The position numbers and the translations under genes were made by a program. The notes beneath the pieces were generated by a model. The model worked only from the letters and a program-made list of their open reading frames with translations. It was not told the DNA's origin and searched no databases. Source: Pseudomonadota bacterium (GTDB lineage Bacteria > Pseudomonadota > Alphaproteobacteria > Rhizobiales > Beijerinckiaceae). From it: DNA of 64,000 nucleotides. Within the stretch, counting starts at the first letter, position 1. The number at the start of each line of letters is the position of its first letter. The stretch is taken from assembly GCA_021813805.1 (NCBI GenBank), contig JAKAJL010000008.1, positions 31,206 to 95,205 of the forward strand, in the 5' to 3' direction. Shown here piece by piece: positions 28,410 to 36,498 of the stretch.

Positions 28410-29152
28410 GCGCTGACGCTCAACGCGCCGAGCCCCTGATCGACGACTGGTCCTGGCCGTGGTTCTTTGCCGGCGTGCGCCGGGCGCTGGCGGGGCCGGC
28501 CTTTTACGTCGCCATTTCGCTCATGGGCGTCGGCTCCCTTGCCCGCGCCGCGGGCTTTCCGGTGGGCGTGGCGGCGCTTTCCACCCTTCTCGTCTGGGCG
28601 GGGCCTGGCCAGCTGCTGTTTTTTGGCGCGTCTTTGGCGAAAACCGCGCCGCCTGCGATCGCATTCGCCGTCAGCCTGTCCTCGGTGCGCCTGCTGCCGA
28701 TGTGTCTTTCCGTCCTGCCCATGCTGCGGGGGCGGCGCACGCGCTTGCCCGTCCTGCTCTTCGCCGCGCATTTCATCGCCGTCACGGTCTGGGCGGAATC
28801 CCTGCGCCGCCTGCCCGACCTGGAACGCCCGGCGCGGCTCCCCTATTTCTTCGGCGTCGCCCTGACCTGCATGGGTCTGACCACGCTTTCAACAGCCGCC
28901 GGATACTGGATGACCGGCACGCTGCCCAAGCCGCTCAGCGCCGGCATGATGATGCTGTCGCCGATCTATTTTCTGGCGACCACGGCGCGCGCGGCGCGCT
29001 CGGGCGTCGACTGGCTGGCCATATCGTTCGGGGTGCTCCTCGCGCCCTTGGCCATCCGCTTCATCGGCGGCGGCTTCGATCTGCCCGTTCTGGCTCTGGT
29101 CGGCGGGGGCGGGGCCTGGCTTGTCGGCTATATCGCGAGGCGCGCGGCATGA
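28406..29152 (+). CDS. azlC: AzlC family branched-chain amino acid exporter subunit
   Basis: The large subunit of the AzlCD-type exporter of branched-chain amino acids (and relatives). The 248 residues carry about six hydrophobic helices, including VAALSTLLVWAGPGQLLFFG and SSVRLLPMCLSVLPMLRG, which match the AzlC pattern. It starts with a GTG overlapping the fnr stop by four bases, so it is translationally coupled to the regulator. Such coupling to an FNR-type regulator is unusual. The substrate here is not known. Confidence 0.85.
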   Translation: MSADAQRAEPLIDDWSWPWFFAGVRRALAGPAFYVAISLMGVGSLARAAGFPVGVAALSTLLVWAGPGQLLFFGASLAKTAPPAIAFAVSLSSVRLLPMCLSVLPMLRGRRTRLPVLLFAAHFIAVTVWAESLRRLPDLERPARLPYFFGVALTCMGLTTLSTAAGYWMTGTLPKPLSAGMMMLSPIYFLATTARAARSGVDWLAISFGVLLAPLAIRFIGGGFDLPVLALVGGGGAWLVGYIARRAA

Positions 29153-29502
29153 CGATTTTTTCCGCCGACCCGGCCCTCGCGCCTTATCTGGCTCTGGTCC
29201 TGCTTGGATTCTTGCCCAGCGAAGTTTGGCGCGTGCTCGGCGTGGCGATTTCGCATGGAATCGACGAGGAGTCGGAAATTTTCCGCTTCGTGCGCAGCGT
29301 CGCCGCCGTGCTTCTCGTCGGCGTGGTGGTGAAAATCGTCGTCCTGCCGTCGCGCGAACTGGCCGCCGCGCCGCTTTGGACGCGTGGCGCGGCCTTCGCG
29401 GTTGCGGGGGCGGGCTTTTTCGCCTTCCGCCGCTCGGTCTTCGCTGCGGTCGTGGCCGGCGTGGCGACGATCGTCGTCGCCGTCTGGCTGACAGGACGCT
29501 GA
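29149..29502 (+). CDS. azlD: AzlD family small exporter subunit
   Basis: The small partner of AzlC, 117 residues with four predicted helices; PYLALVLLGFLPSEVWRVLG is the typical beginning. The ATG overlaps the azlC stop by four bases (ATGA), the standard arrangement for the pair. The family exports branched-chain amino acids as a two-subunit complex in the inner membrane. It is convergent with the HIT gene, three bases apart. Confidence 0.85.
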   Translation: MTIFSADPALAPYLALVLLGFLPSEVWRVLGVAISHGIDEESEIFRFVRSVAAVLLVGVVVKIVVLPSRELAAAPLWTRGAAFAVAGAGFFAFRRSVFAAVVAGVATIVVAVWLTGR

Positions 29503-29505
29503 ACC

Positions 29506-29937
29506 TCAGGCGCCGGCGGCGAGCGCGGCGCGTATTTTTTCGGCGTGCGCCTTGAGATCGGCCGGATCGGCCATCCTTGCGGCATGATGGCCCAGGCCCA
29601 CGCCGTCCCAGCGCGGGATCACGTGGAAATGGATATGGAACACCGACTGGCCGCCCGCCGGCTCGTTGAACTGGTGAACGGTGATCCCTTCCGCGTCCAT
29701 CCCCGCCTTCACGGCCCGGGCGATCTTCTGGACGGAAAGAATCAGGGTCGAAAGCACGTCCGGCGGGACGTCGAGCAGATTCCGCGCGCCCTGTTTCGGC
29801 AGCACCAGAACATGGCCGTCGGCGCGCGGCATGACGTCCATGATGGCGATGGTGTTCGCGTCCTCGTAGACTTTCTCGCAAGGGATTTCGCCACGCAGGA
29901 TTTTGGCGAAGATATTGTTGGGATCGTAGGCGCTCAT
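29506..29937 (-). CDS. HIT family nucleotide-binding hydrolase
   Basis: A 143-residue histidine-triad protein that hydrolyses adenosine phosphoramidates or related nucleotides. The triad HIHFHVIP is present near residue 105, and the N-terminal NIFAKILRGEIPCEKVYEDA and GHVLVLPKQ match the Hint branch. The gene lies 48 bases downstream of the COG3146 protein on the same strand and is probably co-transcribed. Confidence 0.93.
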   Translation of the reverse strand: MSAYDPNNIFAKILRGEIPCEKVYEDANTIAIMDVMPRADGHVLVLPKQGARNLLDVPPDVLSTLILSVQKIARAVKAGMDAEGITVHQFNEPAGGQSVFHIHFHVIPRWDGVGLGHHAARMADPADLKAHAEKIRAALAAGA

Positions 29938-29985
29938 GAAAGGCTCCGCATGACGCCCGCAACCTGCCCAAGCGCGGACGCGCGG

Positions 29986-31164
29986 TCAAGCCTTTCGGAA
30001 CGGCCCGCTGTCCGCATATTCGGCGAGCGCCGCATCCACGGCGCGGGCCTCGCGGGCGAAAAAATCCGCCGCCGCGGCGGCAAGCCGCGGGTCGGCGAAG
30101 TCGTGCGCCGAAAAGGTCGGGACCGCCTCATAGCCGCGGGAAAACTTGTGCTCTCCCTGGGCGCCGGCCTCAACCCTTTTGAGGCCGCGCTCGATGGCGA
30201 ATTCGATCGCCTGATAATAGCACAGCTCGAAATGCAGGCAGGGGTGATGCTCGATCGCGCCCCAGTTGCGGCCATAGAGCGCATCGTCGCCGATGAGATT
30301 GAGCGCGCCCGCGATAAGGCGACCATCGCGCCGCGCCGTCACCAGCAGAATTCGATCGGCCAGCGCCGCACTCAGATGCGAGAAGAAGGCCCTGGTCAGA
30401 TAGGGCCGTCCCCATTTGCGCGAACCGGTGTCGGTGTAAAAATCGAAAAAGGCGTCCCAATGGGCTTCGGTCAGATCGCGACCGGTCACGCGCTCCACGA
30501 CGAGGCCGGCGGCGGAAACCTCGGCCCGCTCCCTGCGGATCGCCTTGCGCTTGCGCGACGCCAGGGCGCCGAGGAAATCGTCGAAATTCTCATAGCCGCG
30601 ATTGAAGAAATGGAATTGCTGGCCGACGCGCTGGATCATTCCGGCCTTGGCCAGAAAAGCCTGGTCGGCGGCGTCGGGAAAGGTAATGTGCAGCGAGGAC
30701 AGGCCGGCGGCCTCGGGCAGGGCGCGCAGGCCCGCCAGCAGCGCCTCGCGGGCCCCGGAAGGCGCGTCCGCCGCGACCAGCAGCCGGCGGCCCTGTACAG
30801 GCGTGAAAGGCGCAGCCACCTGCGCCTTGGGGTAATAGCGCCCGCCCACCCGCTGATAGGCCTCGGCAAGGCCCTGATCGAAAACATATTCGCCGAGCGA
30901 ATGGGTTTTCAGATAGACCGGCGCGCAGGCGGCGATCCGCCCGTCCGGCGTTTCCGCGACCATATGGGCGGGAAACCAGCCCGTCCCCTTGCCGACGCAA
31001 GAGGTCGCCTCCAATGCGGCCAAAAAGGCGTGGGTAAGAAAGGGATTGAACCGCTCGCCGGCGCCCGGCGCCGGCTTGGCCGGATTGGCGCAGGCGTCCC
31101 ACGTTTCGGGCGCAATGGCGTCGAGCGAAGCGAACTGGCGGATGCGAAAAGGAACGGAATTCAT
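29986..31164 (-). CDS. COG3146/DUF482 GNAT-like protein
   Basis: A 392-residue cytosolic protein of the DUF482 family, related to GNAT/FemAB acyltransferases. Signatures include FNPFLTHAFLAALEATSCVG, KTHSLGEYVFDQGLAEAYQR, ASRKRKAIRRERAEV and EGAQ-like VEAGAQGEHKFSRGYEA near the C-terminus. Members are predicted N-acyltransferases of unknown substrate. It is followed by the HIT gene. The preceding 213 bases hold nothing recognisable. Confidence 0.85.
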   Translation of the reverse strand: MNSVPFRIRQFASLDAIAPETWDACANPAKPAPGAGERFNPFLTHAFLAALEATSCVGKGTGWFPAHMVAETPDGRIAACAPVYLKTHSLGEYVFDQGLAEAYQRVGGRYYPKAQVAAPFTPVQGRRLLVAADAPSGAREALLAGLRALPEAAGLSSLHITFPDAADQAFLAKAGMIQRVGQQFHFFNRGYENFDDFLGALASRKRKAIRRERAEVSAAGLVVERVTGRDLTEAHWDAFFDFYTDTGSRKWGRPYLTRAFFSHLSAALADRILLVTARRDGRLIAGALNLIGDDALYGRNWGAIEHHPCLHFELCYYQAIEFAIERGLKRVEAGAQGEHKFSRGYEAVPTFSAHDFADPRLAAAAADFFAREARAVDAALAEYADSGPFRKA

Positions 31165-31377
31165 CGCGCCGGATCATGTCTTGGAAAGGCGGCCGGGGCC
31201 AGAGGGGATTTGGCGGGGAGAACAGGATAATCGGGCGCCCCGCCGCGCCAAAGAAGGAATTGATTCAGGGACGAGGCCTCGTTCGAACCGCGCCTCGCCG
31301 GTTGGCGGCTGGGAGCTGACGTCCTCGCGTCGGCAAGTCGAGGAAGAGGCGATCGACGGCGACGGCGTTCGCCGCTT

Positions 31378-31737
31378 TCATATCGCCGGCTCGCTCATTT
31401 CCGCGAGGCGTTTCGCCAGCGCGTCGCGTTCGGACTGAAGCTGCTTGATCCGGCGAGCGCTCTCAATCGAGACATCTGTGCCAGAATCTGACGGAACAAA
31501 TGTCACGCCCAAGGCGAGGGAGTCGCGCCATGCCTGACGCGCGCGCCAGTACTCGCCCCGACGCGGAATCGTCACTTCGAACTCCGTAGGCAGGGAGATC
31601 GGATGCGCCATTTCGAGCCTCGCCCCTCCTTCCGATAAATTTCGCACCAGGCAGTCCACGACCGAGGACCTCTCGTTGAAAGTGATCGTGGCTCCGAGAT
31701 AGGCCCGGCGACGATGTTCTTTTCGATGATCGAACAT
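31378..31737 (-). CDS. PilZ domain protein
   Basis: A c-di-GMP receptor of PilZ type. From the ATG at 31737 it has 119 residues: FDHRKEHRRRAYLGATITFN contains the RxxxR c-di-GMP motif, and LVRNLSEGGARLEMAHPISL contains the D/N-x-S-x-x-G motif, here NLSEGG. A short helical tail (residues 92-119) follows. AAAGG lies about eight bases before this start. The frame is open upstream to 31995, but that stretch is Arg/Ser-rich and unlike PilZ proteins. The partner or target is unknown. Confidence 0.85.
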   Translation of the reverse strand: MFDHRKEHRRRAYLGATITFNERSSVVDCLVRNLSEGGARLEMAHPISLPTEFEVTIPRRGEYWRARQAWRDSLALGVTFVPSDSGTDVSIESARRIKQLQSERDALAKRLAEMSEPAI

Positions 31738-32267
31738 GGCGAAGACCTTTTGCAAAATGTCCCTTGTTGGGTCGAACCCGACCGCGCTCCCGCGCGCTGC
31801 AATTTCCGCGCCAAGGCTTTGTCGCCGTCTGGACCCATCTGACGCGCGCACGGCCATCATCGCCAGTCCACCGCCGGCATGGCGCTTCCCTCGTGGCGTG
31901 AAGAGCCGATCGGCGAAGCGCATGATCGAAGCGCTTTCGGTTGCGGCGATCCTGGAAGGAGCGATTTTCTCAAAAAATATTCGCGCGGGACTCACGAACG
32001 GGGCGCCGCCAGATCATTTCCCGCGATCAAGAAAACACCGTCACGAAGGGGGATTCCGGGATTACAGAGAGTCACTCCCGCGAAATCCGCAAGCACGCCG
32101 CGCGCCACGCGCCGGCTGTGACGGATATTGACGGGGACCCCAGAACCATTTTCCCGACGGCGGGAGCCGGAGCGCCGTGTCGATTCATTCGTTCGGCGGT
32201 CAGGGAAGCGGCGCGGGTCCCCGTATGTTGGCGAGCCGGATGTCTACCCGGCGGGCGGGAGGCGCTA
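31738..32267. other. Gap without recognised gene
   Basis: About 530 bases between the PilZ start and the TusE/DsrC-like stop. It contains an upstream extension of the PilZ frame and several overlapping short frames on the other strand, none with a recognisable protein or good ribosome site. No hairpin with a T run was seen. Confidence 0.45.
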
Positions 32268-32564
32268 TCAGACGCAGCCGGTCGGCTTCGGCAGGCCGCC
32301 ATATTTGGTGATCGGCTTCATCGGCCCGGTCTGCCAGAGGTCGAACATTTCCTTGTTGGGTTTGCCGACATAAGCGGCGAATTTGCGGATCGCCGGAACG
32401 ACCTGGTTGTCGTCATAGAATTCGCGGGCCTTGAGAACCTGATCCCATTTTTCGTCCGTCATTTCGAAGCCGTCGGCTTCCGCCATCGCCTTGCCGATTT
32501 CCGGCGTCCACTGGTTCATGTCCTGGAGATAGCCGTCTCCGTCACGTGGGGGCAAATTCATCAA
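32268..32564 (-). CDS. TusE/DsrC/DsvC-family sulfur relay protein
   Basis: A 98-residue cytosolic protein that carries sulfur as a persulfide on a C-terminal cysteine. DGYLQDMNQWTPEIGKAMAE and FYDDNQVVPAIRKFAAYVGK, and the ending GGLPKPTGCV with Cys97 as the penultimate residue, match the family. The second conserved Cys of true DsrC is absent, so it is closer to TusE or other relay proteins. TusE partners (TusBCD, TusA, MnmA) and dissimilatory sulfite reductase genes are absent from the window, so its role is unclear. The N-terminus is slightly short. Confidence 0.85.
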   Translation of the reverse strand: MMNLPPRDGDGYLQDMNQWTPEIGKAMAEADGFEMTDEKWDQVLKAREFYDDNQVVPAIRKFAAYVGKPNKEMFDLWQTGPMKPITKYGGLPKPTGCV

Positions 32565-32709
32565 AAACTCCTTGGCGCCGATTTCGATGTTTTTCCCGCG
32601 CCCAGCGCCGACGCATGGAATTATTCTAATGTAAAAATTAATTGCGGGCGGTCAAGACGGGGCGCCGCAAGTTTGCCGACGGAGAAACGGCGCCGGTGGC
32701 GAGACCGGG

Positions 32710-34077
32710 TCAAGCGGCCGCGGCGGTGACGCGGTTGCGGCCGGCGTTTTTGGAGAGATAGAGCGCCTGGTCGGCGCGCCGCAGAAAGGCGTCGGCCGAT
32801 TCGCCGCCCATCGAACTGGCGACGCCGATCGACACCGTGACCGGAATCGCGCGCGCGCCATTGTCGATGGGAAAGGGCGCGGCGGCGACGGCGCCGCGAA
32901 TGCGCTCGCCGACGCGCTGCGCGATGTCCAGCCGGGTGTCGGGCATGACCACGACGAACTCCTCGCCGCCCAGCCGGCACATCAGGTCGGCGCCTCGAAC
33001 CTTGCGCTTCACCCGCGCGGCGAAGGTTTTCAGCACCTCGTCGCCGGCGTCGTGGCCATAGCTGTCGTTGACCTTCTTGAAGAAATCGATATCGAGCATC
33101 ATCACCGAAAGCGGGCGGCCATTGTGCGCCGCCTGTTCCATCAGCCCGAGGAGGTGCGTTTCGAGATAGCGCCGGTTGTTCAATCCGGTGAGCGGATCGA
33201 TGACCGCCAGCTCCATCGCCGTCTTGACGTTGGAGCGCAGGGCGTCGGCATAGCGCTTCCGGCGGACCTGCGCGCGCACGCGGGCGACGAGCTCGTTGGC
33301 GTCGATCGGACGCGCCAGATAGTCGTTCACGCCGAGATCGAGGCCGCGCAGAACCCGCTGGCGGTCTTCGAGGTCGGCGAGCGTCAGGATCGGGGTGTGA
33401 CGGGTGCGGTCGAGCGAACGCAGCTGACTGCAAATGCGCAGGCCGTCGAAATCGGCGAGGCCGAGGCTGACGATAACCAGTTCGTAATCCCGTTCGGCGG
33501 CGGTGAACAAGGCCTGATGGGCCTCGGCCTCGATGTCGATCTGATAGCGGCCGCGCAAGGCGGTAAAAATGCGCTGGGCCGAATGAGGCCGGTCCTCGAC
33601 CAGCAGGATGCGCCCGCCCTGTCCGTCGTCGAGCGCATGGCTGATGGTGTTCGAAACTCCGAGATTCGCCGAGGTTTCGGCGCGGGTCCGCAATTCGTCC
33701 ATGACGAACTTCAGCCGCGCCAACGAACGCACGCGGGCGATCAGCGCGATTTCGTCGATGGGCTTGGTCAAGAAATCGTCGGCGCCCGCCTCCAGCCCGC
33801 GCACGCGGTTGGCGGTCTGGTCAAGCGCGGTCACCATGACGACCGGCAAGTGAACGGTTTCGGGATTGCTCTTGAGCCGGCGGCAGACCTCGAATCCGTC
33901 CATGCCTGGCATCATCACGTCGAGCAGGATGAGGTCGCATTCGCCGCGCTCGGAGATTGCCAGAGCCTCCTGGCCGCTGGTGGCCGTGACCACGTCGAAA
34001 TATTCCGCTGTCAGCCGCGCCTCGAGCAACTTGAGGTTGGGAATGATGTCGTCAACCACCAGAACGCGGGCGGTCAT
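32710..34077 (-). CDS. pleD: PleD-type diguanylate cyclase response regulator
   Basis: Makes c-di-GMP after phosphorylation, controlling polar development. The 455 residues are arranged as a receiver (residues 1-120; VLVVDDIIPNLKLLEARLTA with acceptor Asp in DLILLDVMMPGMDG), a second receiver-like domain (about 155-280) without the full phospho-site, and a C-terminal GGDEF domain with RLGGEEF and the RGAD inhibitory site five residues before it. This is PleD architecture and length. divK lies 38 bases upstream on the same strand. Confidence 0.95.
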   Translation of the reverse strand: MTARVLVVDDIIPNLKLLEARLTAEYFDVVTATSGQEALAISERGECDLILLDVMMPGMDGFEVCRRLKSNPETVHLPVVMVTALDQTANRVRGLEAGADDFLTKPIDEIALIARVRSLARLKFVMDELRTRAETSANLGVSNTISHALDDGQGGRILLVEDRPHSAQRIFTALRGRYQIDIEAEAHQALFTAAERDYELVIVSLGLADFDGLRICSQLRSLDRTRHTPILTLADLEDRQRVLRGLDLGVNDYLARPIDANELVARVRAQVRRKRYADALRSNVKTAMELAVIDPLTGLNNRRYLETHLLGLMEQAAHNGRPLSVMMLDIDFFKKVNDSYGHDAGDEVLKTFAARVKRKVRGADLMCRLGGEEFVVVMPDTRLDIAQRVGERIRGAVAAAPFPIDNGARAIPVTVSIGVASSMGGESADAFLRRADQALYLSKNAGRNRVTAAAA

Positions 34078-34115
34078 GGTCCGGTCCTTTCAGATCGCGA
34101 CGGAATGCGGCGCGG

Positions 34116-34487
34116 TCACTTGTCGCCAATATAGTCTCTTACGGTTTCCAAAAATTTCACGACCGATATGGGTTTTGACAGATAAGCCTCGCAGCCTCCC
34201 TGGCGGATCTTTTCCTCGTCGCCCTTCATCGCGAAGGCGGTGATGGCGATGACGGGAATGGGCGCGAGCTCGGGATCGTCCTTCAGCCATTGGGTGACCT
34301 GCAGCCCGGAGACCTCGGGCAGCTGGATGTCCATCAGGATCAGATCGGGGCGGTGCTGGCGGGCGAGACCGACTGCTTCCACGCCGCTCTTGGTCTGGAC
34401 CGTGGCATAGCCATGCGCCTCCAAAAGATCGTTGAAGAGCTTCATGTTCAACTCGTTGTCCTCGACGATGAGAACCGTCTTTTTCAT
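34116..34487 (-). CDS. divK: Single-domain response regulator DivK
   Basis: A 123-residue receiver that relays phosphate and inhibits the pathway leading to CtrA activity during the cell cycle. It has [20 protein letters not shown], the phospho-acceptor Asp in [15 protein letters not shown], conserved Thr in [13 protein letters not shown] and Lys in YLSKPI. The ATG at 34487 is used; the frame is open upstream but not alike. The divK-pleD order is the standard alphaproteobacterial arrangement. Confidence 0.95.
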   Translation of the reverse strand: MKKTVLIVEDNELNMKLFNDLLEAHGYATVQTKSGVEAVGLARQHRPDLILMDIQLPEVSGLQVTQWLKDDPELAPIPVIAITAFAMKGDEEKIRQGGCEAYLSKPISVVKFLETVRDYIGDK

Positions 34488-34618
34488 TTCACCCGTTCCT
34501 GCCGCCGCGCCGCTTTCCCGCGCGGCCGATCGCGAGACCAACCTATGCGATAGAAATTGACGAAACAAAAATTCCAATCGAAACTGACTGGCGAAATCAA
34601 AGAATTGAGGCCTTTCCC

Positions 34619-34924
34619 TTGACCCTTCGCGCCGCCCCGCGCCCGATTTCGCGTGACGAGGCCGAATCGTTCGCCATCGAGGCGCTCGGCTTCCTGGCCG
34701 GCGATTCCGAGCTGCTGTCGCGCTTCCTCGCCCTGACCGGGATCGCGCCGAATTCCCTGCGCGCCGCCGCGGCGCAGGCTGGCTTTCTTGGGGGCGTTCT
34801 CGCCTTCGTCGCCAGCGATGAAAAGACCCTGACGGCTTTCGCCGCCGCCGCCGGCGCGCCGCCGGAGACTGTCGCCGCCGCTCATCGCGCCCTCAATCCG
34901 GAAGCCCGCTCCGGCGAATTCTGA
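34619..34924 (+). CDS. DUF3572 family protein
   Basis: A 101-residue, helical cytosolic protein of unknown function. It contains [20 protein letters not shown] and [20 protein letters not shown], the DUF3572 hallmark. Its start is a TTG at 34619 with TTGAGG about nine bases upstream. It is divergent from divK, the position this family often has in Hyphomicrobiales, which suggests a link to cell-cycle signalling that is not established. Confidence 0.8.
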   Translation: MTLRAAPRPISRDEAESFAIEALGFLAGDSELLSRFLALTGIAPNSLRAAAAQAGFLGGVLAFVASDEKTLTAFAAAAGAPPETVAAAHRALNPEARSGEF

Positions 34925-35023
34925 GGCGCGGCGATTTTTCCCATGCGTGGCGGTGGCGAAGCCGCAAATTCCCGATTAGAAGAGCGCAACCGGCGCCGCC
35001 GCGCCGAATTGGGGATCTGCTGC

Positions 35024-35344
35024 ATGGTCAAGGTCGTTTTTGTCAATTCCGCCGGCGAGCGCCGCGAGATCGAAGCCCAGCCGGGCATGACAGTGATGGA
35101 GGTCGCGGTCAAGAACGGCATTGACGAGATCGTCGGCGAATGCGGCGGCGCCTGCGCCTGCGCCACCTGCCATGTGTATGTCGCCCCGGAATGGGCGGCA
35201 AAATTGCCCAAGGCGAGCCCGATGGAATCCGACATGCTCGATTTCGCCATCGATCCGCGTCCGACCTCACGCCTGTCGTGCCAGATCAGCCTGACGCCGG
35301 AACTTGACGGCATCATGGTCGAGACGCCCGTCCGTCAGGGCTGA
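35024..35344 (+). CDS. [2Fe-2S] ferredoxin
   Basis: A 106-residue adrenodoxin/FdxB-type electron carrier. The cluster ligands are in CGGACACATCHVYV (Cys-x5-Cys-x2-Cys) and the fourth in SRLSCQISLT. The order and spacing match vertebrate-type and FdxB ferredoxins that support cytochromes P450 or Fe-S assembly. The ATG at 35024 is used. It lies 99 bases after the DUF3572 gene. No partner reductase or isc gene is in the window. Confidence 0.92.
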   Translation: MVKVVFVNSAGERREIEAQPGMTVMEVAVKNGIDEIVGECGGACACATCHVYVAPEWAAKLPKASPMESDMLDFAIDPRPTSRLSCQISLTPELDGIMVETPVRQG

Positions 35345-35433
35345 GCTTTTTGCCCTGTCGATCGCGACAGGCTGCGATCGACGGCCCCTCGCACATGCCG
35401 AAGTCCGTCGAAAGACGGGCCTCGTCCAACGCC

Positions 35434-36498
35434 CTATGGTCGCGTTCGCGAACCGGCGTTTGACTCGGTTTTCCCTGATTCGCTGAACAGGAACGGCGCC
35501 ACGTCGCCCAGCGACGGCGGCTTTTCAGCGAAAAAAGGCATGGGGCGGCAGACGGAAATCGCGGAAATTCCGATCCGCGCCGTCAGGGCGCCGTTGACCA
35601 CGCCCTCGCCGAGCCGCGCCGAGATTTTTGCCGCGAGGCCGTGGCCGATGATCTGCTGGGCCAGTCCGTCGGTGAGCGCCATGCTGCCGGTGATGGCGAG
35701 ATGCGAGCCGACCGCCCGCGCCAGCCGCCACGCGCCGAGCAGGCCGGGGCGCCCGCCATAGATTTCCGCGATGCGGCGGATCATGCGCAGGGCCTGGGCC
35801 GCGACGACGATCAGATCGAGCGCGGCGCGGGGGCTGATTGCGGCGACCAGCGAAACGCGCTTGGCCGCGCTCGCCACTTCCCGGCGCGCGGCGGCGTCGA
35901 GCGCCGGCATCAGTTCGCGCTCCGCGATTTCGATGAGGTCGCGGCCGTCGACGATCTCGCGGCGCAGATCCTCGAGATGGGCGCGGGCCGTCGCGGTGGC
36001 CGGCCTTTTCTGGTAGATCGCGGCGAGTTCGGCGATTTTCGTCCGCGCCAGATCGCGGTCGTCGGTCTCGTGGGCGAGCGCCAGCGCCTTGTGGAGAAGC
36101 GCGACGCGCCGCTGGCGCAAAATGGCGCGCGCCTCCCGGCCGATCAGCGCCAGCAGCGCCAGCAAGGCCAGTGCGGCGAGACCCAGGCCGACGACGCCGA
36201 GCGCCATCGAGCGCGCAAAAAGGGATTCGACCAGCTGGTCGAGCCAAAGCCCCGAGGAAAAGGCGATCAGGCCCCCGAGCGAAGAGGCCAGCAGCCCGCC
36301 CCAACCGAAAGAGCCGCGCCGCAGAAAGCCGGCGGCCTGCGCCTCTTCAGCCGCCCGCTCGTCCGGATCGCCGATCAGAAGCGCGGCTTCCGCCTCATAG
36401 GCGTCGGGGCGCTCCTCGAGCACGAAATCACGACCCGCGCCCGGCGCAAGCTCGTCAAGGCGGAAGGCGCGCGGGCGCTTTTTTGGCGCGTCGGTCAT
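35434..36498 (-). CDS. YcjF-like TIGR01620 membrane protein
   Basis: A 354-residue inner-membrane protein of the YcjF/UPF0283 family. It has an N-terminal charged region, two or three membrane helices (GGLLASSLGGLIAFSSGLWL and ALGVVGLGLAALALLALLAL), a cytosolic helical stretch (residues 145-240) and further hydrophobic segments. Its ATG overlaps the stop of the preceding YcjX-like gene by four bases. In enterobacteria ycjX-ycjF are part of the phage-shock regulon; here no PspA is near. Confidence 0.85.
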   Translation of the reverse strand: MTDAPKKRPRAFRLDELAPGAGRDFVLEERPDAYEAEAALLIGDPDERAAEEAQAAGFLRRGSFGWGGLLASSLGGLIAFSSGLWLDQLVESLFARSMALGVVGLGLAALALLALLALIGREARAILRQRRVALLHKALALAHETDDRDLARTKIAELAAIYQKRPATATARAHLEDLRREIVDGRDLIEIAERELMPALDAAARREVASAAKRVSLVAAISPRAALDLIVVAAQALRMIRRIAEIYGGRPGLLGAWRLARAVGSHLAITGSMALTDGLAQQIIGHGLAAKISARLGEGVVNGALTARIGISAISVCRPMPFFAEKPPSLGDVAPFLFSESGKTESNAGSRTRP

